Shown: positions 59,401 to 64,000 of the stretch, piece after piece
Position numbering within the stretch: the stretch's first letter is position 1
Layout of the letters: every line of letters starts with the position of its first letter
Source of the DNA: Chondrilla cf. caribensis
Taxonomy: Eukaryota; Porifera; Demospongiae; Chondrillida; Chondrillidae
Assembly: GCA_964020155.1 (NCBI GenBank)
Contig: OZ026568.1
Location: 3,503,820-3,567,819, forward strand
DNA length: 64,000 nucleotides
Direction: 5' to 3'
Notes under the pieces: generated by a model
Seen by the model: the letters and a program-made list of their open reading frames with translations, nothing else
The model's database searches: none
What the model was told of the DNA's origin: nothing
Position numbers and translations under genes: made by a program

Positions 59401-62109
59401 TCCTCCTGGTGTCTCTGAGACAACTCCGCCCTCAAAGTGGATCCCTCCTCCCTGAGAAATTGGAAATCGGAACTCTGGAATGAAAACAAGGCTTTAATAA
59501 ACATGTGGCCTATTGTACTCACTTGATTCTTTTCAACCAAATCTCTTCAAGTTCCTTTGTCAACTTCTCCTTCTGAAGCTTTAACCGGTCCTCACCACTC
59601 CGCTTGGTGCTTTCAAGACTGGCTTTCAAGTTGGATACATCCGTCTATGTGGTACAATAGGGGATACTTGGGTTTCATTGACAGAAGTCTTCAAATACAC
59701 AGATACCAAGAATTTCATTTCAGGAACAAGAAACATGGTACTGAAATCAAGGGGCAAGTTCACTGAAATACTTATACTCTCCTTTCCTTAAAGGTACCTC
59801 TTCCCTGTGTGCACTATTGCTACAGTGTAAACACTTTATAAGGTGTCACACATGCACACGCACACACATTCACACATGTAAAACTGGTACATAGATAACC
59901 TTCAGAGATTCACACTCCGTTTCTTTACGTCCCAACTCTGACTTCAAGTGTCTCAGGTCCTTCTTTGCACCAGCTAGCTCATCCTCCAGTTGTGAGATTT
60001 GTTCACTTGCACTCCCAAGGCCTTTCTTACTATCACTCAGAATGCCCTTCAAGTTTGCAACCTCTTCTTCTTTACCAAGCAAACATGTCTGTGTCTTCCT
60101 CAGTTCTTCCTCAAAGGACTTAATACGCTCATCATAAGAGGACCTTAAGGCCTTTATCTCCTCATCTTTGCTTTCTTTCATCTTATCCTCCAACGATTCC
60201 AAATCTGCCTTGTGCTGAGCCTAGAATATCATCACCATGGGTTCATGTACAAGGTATTATGCAATATGTACATACGTACGTATAGCAGCATTATACCATA
60301 GACACTCTAAACTACGCATATGATTATAAATGTATAATACGTATATGCATATGTACATATGTACGTATGTGTGTTACTTTAATTCAAAAGTACGTACCTT
60401 ATACGTATGTACATACAGGTATAATACATGCATATGTATATGTTGAATGTGCATAAAGACACACCTGCAATGATTTCACTTGCGAATGAGAATCTTGCAG
60501 AGCCTTGAGATGTTGAGCTCCCAATTCCTGTTCCCTGGTACTCAGCTGGGCCTGTGCTGCCTCGATCTCCCTACCATATTGAACAACAAGGTCTTCCTTC
60601 TCTTTCTTCATCCTCTGGAGCTCCTCGGACAGGAAATGGACAGCACTCTCGTGTTCTTTAGAGGTGCTCTTGTGGGCTGACAATAAAGAATCCCTCTCTG
60701 TTTCAAGCTCCTTGAGACCAAGTTGGAGACGTTTAACCGTTTCCTGCAGATCCTTCATTTTTGCTGAGTCGTCAACACATCCAGCCTCTAGCTGTGCTAT
60801 GAGTGCTGTATACCAATCCACATACAGTACTATTTAGTATACACACGTACATACATACATACGTATGTATATGTACATGTACCTACATAAGTATGTATGT
60901 ACATGCATGTATGCATGTATGCATGTATGTACCAGGCAGAGTACATAAAATTACCACTCATTGACAAATCACAGTCAACACAATCCATCATAAATAGATA
61001 CAAATCATGTACTATCACACAATACACATTTGTGTACAGATGTACATACGTATCTTCTTACCTGACATTGCTTTCATTTCTTTTGACTGCTGCTGGTATT
61101 TCTCCTGCTCTATTTCCACTTCCATTTTCAAATTTGAAATCTGTCTCAGGAGGGCATCTCGACTTGCATTGACAGATTGTAGTTGGCTCTCTAACGTAGT
61201 CCTACCAGCCACCTCCTGTTCCTGCATGCGTTCAACATCCCTCAACTTCTGCTCTGCTATAGTGTACCTATCCTCAGCCTCGCGCAGACTGGCAGATAGG
61301 GTGGACAGCTTCTCATTCAGCTCTTGAACTTCTGCCCTGCTTGAGTCTGCAAAGTGCTTCTCCTTCTCTCTACACTCTTGCAACGCACGTGCCAACCGTG
61401 TATCACTGGACTGGCTAGCTTGATGCAGTTCTTCTTGCAGCTTCAAGTCATACTGATCACTCATTCTCTTCAGCTCCAATTTGTGCAACTCGCTCTGTTG
61501 GTGTAGTTCTTCCTTGAACTGTACCCTCTCACGAACAAAGGCCTCTTTTTCGATCTCGTACCGTCTTTTTGTCTCGCCAATGGCCTCCTGCAACGACCCC
61601 TTGTACCACTGTTCCAAAGTGATCACCTTGGCTCTCTGGTCGGATAAGTCTTTCTTCATCACTGCCAGGCGAAGACTCAAGTCTTTTACATTTTCTGCAT
61701 TTTTCTCTTTGAGCGCTACTACGTCTGATTGGTACTTTTGCTTGATTTCCTCGTTGTCTCTTTTCAAAGCTGCATTCTCGTTATCCAGAAGGGCTATCTG
61801 GTCATTACGAGCTTGCATGTGCTCTTGTAGCAGTTCCACTTCTCTTGAATGTTTGGTTTCCGCTGTCTTCAGTCTTTCTTCACTTTGCGATAAGAGATTC
61901 TTCGTTTCGTCTTCGTGGAGGGTTTTCAAATGCTGGACAAAATTATTGTGCTCTTCGCTCCTGGTATTAAGCTGGTAAATGACTTTAGTCAACTGAGAAA
62001 TCTTCTTCATGACCTTGTAGGTGTATTCTGGCGGAAGAGACTGATCCACTGGACCGTTTCGGGCATGCATAGCTCCGGTTTTAGGACGACCGCTTCCCGA
62101 AGTAGCCAT
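56473..62109 (-). CDS. FAM184-family coiled-coil protein, 12 exons, ~1078 aa
   Basis: Exons 62109-61062, 60805-60465, 60220-59900, 59644-59523, 59472-59301, 59083-58717, 58550-58423, 58360-58176, 57809-57663, 57426-57309, 57237-57124 and 56646-56473; phases agree throughout. The N-terminus MKKISQLTKVIYQLNT (about 34-49) matches the FAM184A/B start. A nearly continuous coiled coil fills the middle. Toward the end, EVLAVRREANSQLR, RPEDLETIRELK and LYQMELVNREQNYNKVF with NPMVGVLDPL match the conserved FAM184 C-terminal blocks in order. The last exon is Ser/Thr-rich and disordered. Human FAM184A has 1140 aa, FAM184B 1060. Molecular role is poorly known. Exon 5 uses an acceptor at the second AG of 'ccagag'. 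Confidence 0.92.
56680..56872. mobile_element. 193-bp MITE-like element in the last intron of the FAM184 gene
   Basis: Left end 'cagtgggacctcac' and right end 'gtgaggttccactg' are inverted with one mismatch; TA lies on the left flank. Interior 'gagaccactttgactggtcc' matches the fragment at 8738-8841. No ORF. The ends recall pogo/Tigger-like elements. Confidence 0.7.
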
Positions 62110-62295
62110 TTTCTAGGACGTTTCCATAGTAATCTATGAATCTCATTACATCTCGGTCCTCGTGCTGATCACATGATGTAGTATGGGCGTATAAGCTCGT
62201 ACCATCATCAATGCCCTCCGAGTGCCAGGAAGAGAAGATCCTTATAAAAGTGTATTCTAACTGGTAGACCCAGTTGTTGAAGTGCATTTCGAACC
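62110..62295. promoter_or_regulatory. Bidirectional promoter, FAM184 / membrane-protein gene
   Basis: 186 bp between opposing start codons. No TATA box seen. Confidence 0.45.
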
Positions 62296-62530
62296 ATGGT
62301 ACTAAGGTTGAGAAGAAGACAGGGCAATTGGCAGAGGCTACAAGGAAAACCTTCCAGGGAACGCCATATCTTCTCGTTGATTTTCAACGTCGCGACAGTA
62401 GTGGCGATATGTATATCCCTAGGTATGCCTTGGTGGTCGGACGGCAAGACTCAAGATGGGTCGTGCTATTTCGAGTTCGGTTTGGCCAAAGTTTCTGTCT
62501 ACCAGGGCGACGAAACCGGCGAATATTCCC
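62296..62530 (+). CDS. First coding exon of a predicted multi-pass membrane protein (partial)
   Basis: ATG 62296 in a good context (gaaccATGG), then 78 codons to the donor 'CCC|GTAAGC', phase 1. A basic N-terminus (RLRRRQ...KPSRER) precedes one membrane segment, IFSLIFNVATVVAICISLG, followed by MPWW and an extracellular-type stretch with one Cys (GSCYFEF). The layout recalls the first quarter of claudin/LHFPL/TMEM four-helix proteins but no family is recognised. Later exons were not found before the window end. Confidence 0.5.
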
Positions 62531-64000
62531 GTAAGCTCGTCATTTTGTCCTGTTTTGTATGACATTGGTGTTTTCGTCGTGTTTTGTGCGTGAATTCATG
62601 TGTTGGCTTAGCATTCGGTTTCTATACGGCCTTAGACTCCTCCAGCGAGTATATTATTTTTGTGCATACTACCCCACCATAAAGGGTACCAACTTCACTG
62701 CCAATGGCTATTTTTCTATCACATACACTGTCATTATGGTTAATTCGGCAATTATTCTTGAGTTATGCCCTTCGCAGTTCCATAGCGACCGATTAGTCCC
62801 ACATCAATGCCAGTGTAGCAGCCTGTCCCTAGATATGAATGCTGTCCAATCCAATTACCACCCCTCACGCACAAGGTGCTGTCTGCTAATTTGTACCGAT
62901 TATGGTTCCTTCCGCGAATGCTGTAATGTACCCTGCATTGTGAGCACACAAGCAGTGTACCCTGTTCTCATGGCCATTTGATTTCAGCGAAAGTACATAC
63001 GTACATACATATATCTACATACATACATACACATATCTACATACAAGACTCATACTTAAGGTTGACTTGTTTGTACATATGCACATATATGTACACATGC
63101 GAATGGTACATATGTATTATTTCCAGTAGATGAATGAGGAAATGCAATGTAAAGATTGCAATGTATCGTGAGATTATCTACTGGAGATAATGTAAGATAT
63201 TTCCAGTAGATGAATGAGGAAATGCAATGTAAAGATTGCAATGTATCGTGAGATTATCTACTGGAAATAATGTAAGATATTTCCAGTAGATGAATGAGGG
63301 AATGTAGCGTTTTGCAGTGCACACAATGTGGTATGCTGTTTTGTGCTGTATCAGCATGATGTCGCCGACACCACCCTTGTTTTGTTCAGTGGATTGGGGG
63401 AGTAGAGTTGTGGTTGACAGCTCTGGAGGGTGGATTGATGCCCTTTTGTGCTGGTCGTCATATCATCAGAGCTTGTAGGAAAACAAGTTATCACCAAGAT
63501 CTCATGGGATACACTCACTCCCCTGTAACCCGAACCACCTCTGTCCCTAGCCTTTGAGGATATGACAGACTGTACTGTAACACATGGTATTTCCACCAAC
63601 AATGGTTGGATATGGGCTGTTTGGGAGGATATTACATCTATCCACGATGTGAGGCCTTGGGTACGAGAGGGGTGAAATCTTCCAGGTAGAACATATGTAT
63701 GTACGTAACAGGCCTCCTCCAAGTGTAGATCTCAAAGCAAAAATTGCTGGAAGTGTGCATATTTGTGGGTGAATGGGGTGTCTACTCATTCATACATGCG
63801 TATGTACCTGTGTGGAGTGCGAAGCCATTGAGACTGAACATGAACTGGCGTCCTTCAAGTGTAGAGCTCGAAAGACCACTTGCTGGAAGCGTGTATGTAC
63901 AGTGGAACCTCTCTATTACAAACCTGTGAATTGCAGAAACCTCTGTAATAAGGACACCATTCTGTGTCTCAGTGTAGTACTGTGAAGTATTAAGTGACCT
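62531..64000. other. Right edge: presumed intron or spacer with repeats
   Basis: No exon recognised. It carries the foldback repeats at 63116-63300 and, from 63899, a left end 'cagtggaacctctctattac' typical of the TA-flanked elements seen at 11821 and 56680. Confidence 0.5.
63116..63300. repeat. Tandem foldback units, ~80 bp, two full copies plus a partial
   Basis: Each unit starts 'tatttccagtagat' and ends with its complement 'atctactggaaata', so each can fold on itself. Units are repeated directly at about 80-bp spacing. Confidence 0.8.

Noticed and set aside
61481..61978. 165-aa plus-strand frame opposite FAM184 exon 1
   Set aside because: Antisense shadow of a coiled-coil exon; composition (Ser/Leu/Phe-rich) is typical of such shadows.

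Overview
The window is animal nuclear DNA. Genes are split by GT-AG introns whose phases agree from exon to exon, and the products are metazoan families (D2HGDH, SEM1, Abraxas, TEX261, FAM184). (TG)n/(CA)n microsatellites and minisatellites fill introns and spacers. Lineage cannot be fixed by eye; a non-vertebrate, early-branching animal such as a sponge is my guess, with low confidence. All spliced models were built by hand from splice sites, frame and remembered family sequences; no search was run.

Layout. 1-7.76 kb is composite satellite DNA: a ~186-bp repeat (A) in both orientations flanks a ~359-bp repeat (B). 8.0-11.7 kb (+) is D-2-hydroxyglutarate dehydrogenase. 12.2-14.9 kb (-) is an ALMS-motif, centrosome-type protein. 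It stands head to head with a TSNAXIP1-like coiled-coil gene that runs from 15.1 to 27.6 kb (+). A 5-kb intron of that gene holds four intronless genes of the Shiftless (SHFL/C19orf66/RyDEN, UPF0515) antiviral zinc-ribbon family, oriented -,+,-,+. 27.6-41.4 kb is mostly microsatellites, minisatellites and dispersed repeats, with a few exon-like pieces of an unidentified gene near 33.6-35.7 kb. At 41.4-43.2 kb an ArfGAP-C2 gene (-) and SEM1/DSS1 (+) diverge from a short shared promoter. 43.2-47.2 kb is repeats, including a 34-bp minisatellite of about 21 copies. 47.2-51.4 kb (+) is an Abraxas-family gene, converging on TEX261 (-, 52.2-56.3 kb). FAM184 (-, 56.5-62.1 kb) follows, and a gene encoding a membrane protein starts divergently at 62.3 kb (+) and runs off the model.

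How the genes relate. The standout is the SHFL-like locus. Vertebrate SHFL is a single interferon-induced gene whose product blocks programmed -1 ribosomal frameshifting. Here there are four copies that look like a duplicated divergent pair, with diversified tails and one extra N-terminal zinc-knuckle pair, all inside an intron of an unrelated gene. This looks like an expanded, diversifying innate-defence locus in an invertebrate. The ALMS-like and TSNAXIP1-like neighbours both point to centriole, cilium or flagellum biology and may be co-regulated. The rest are housekeeping genes: metabolite repair, proteasome/BRCA2 partner, deubiquitinase scaffold, and secretory-pathway sorting.
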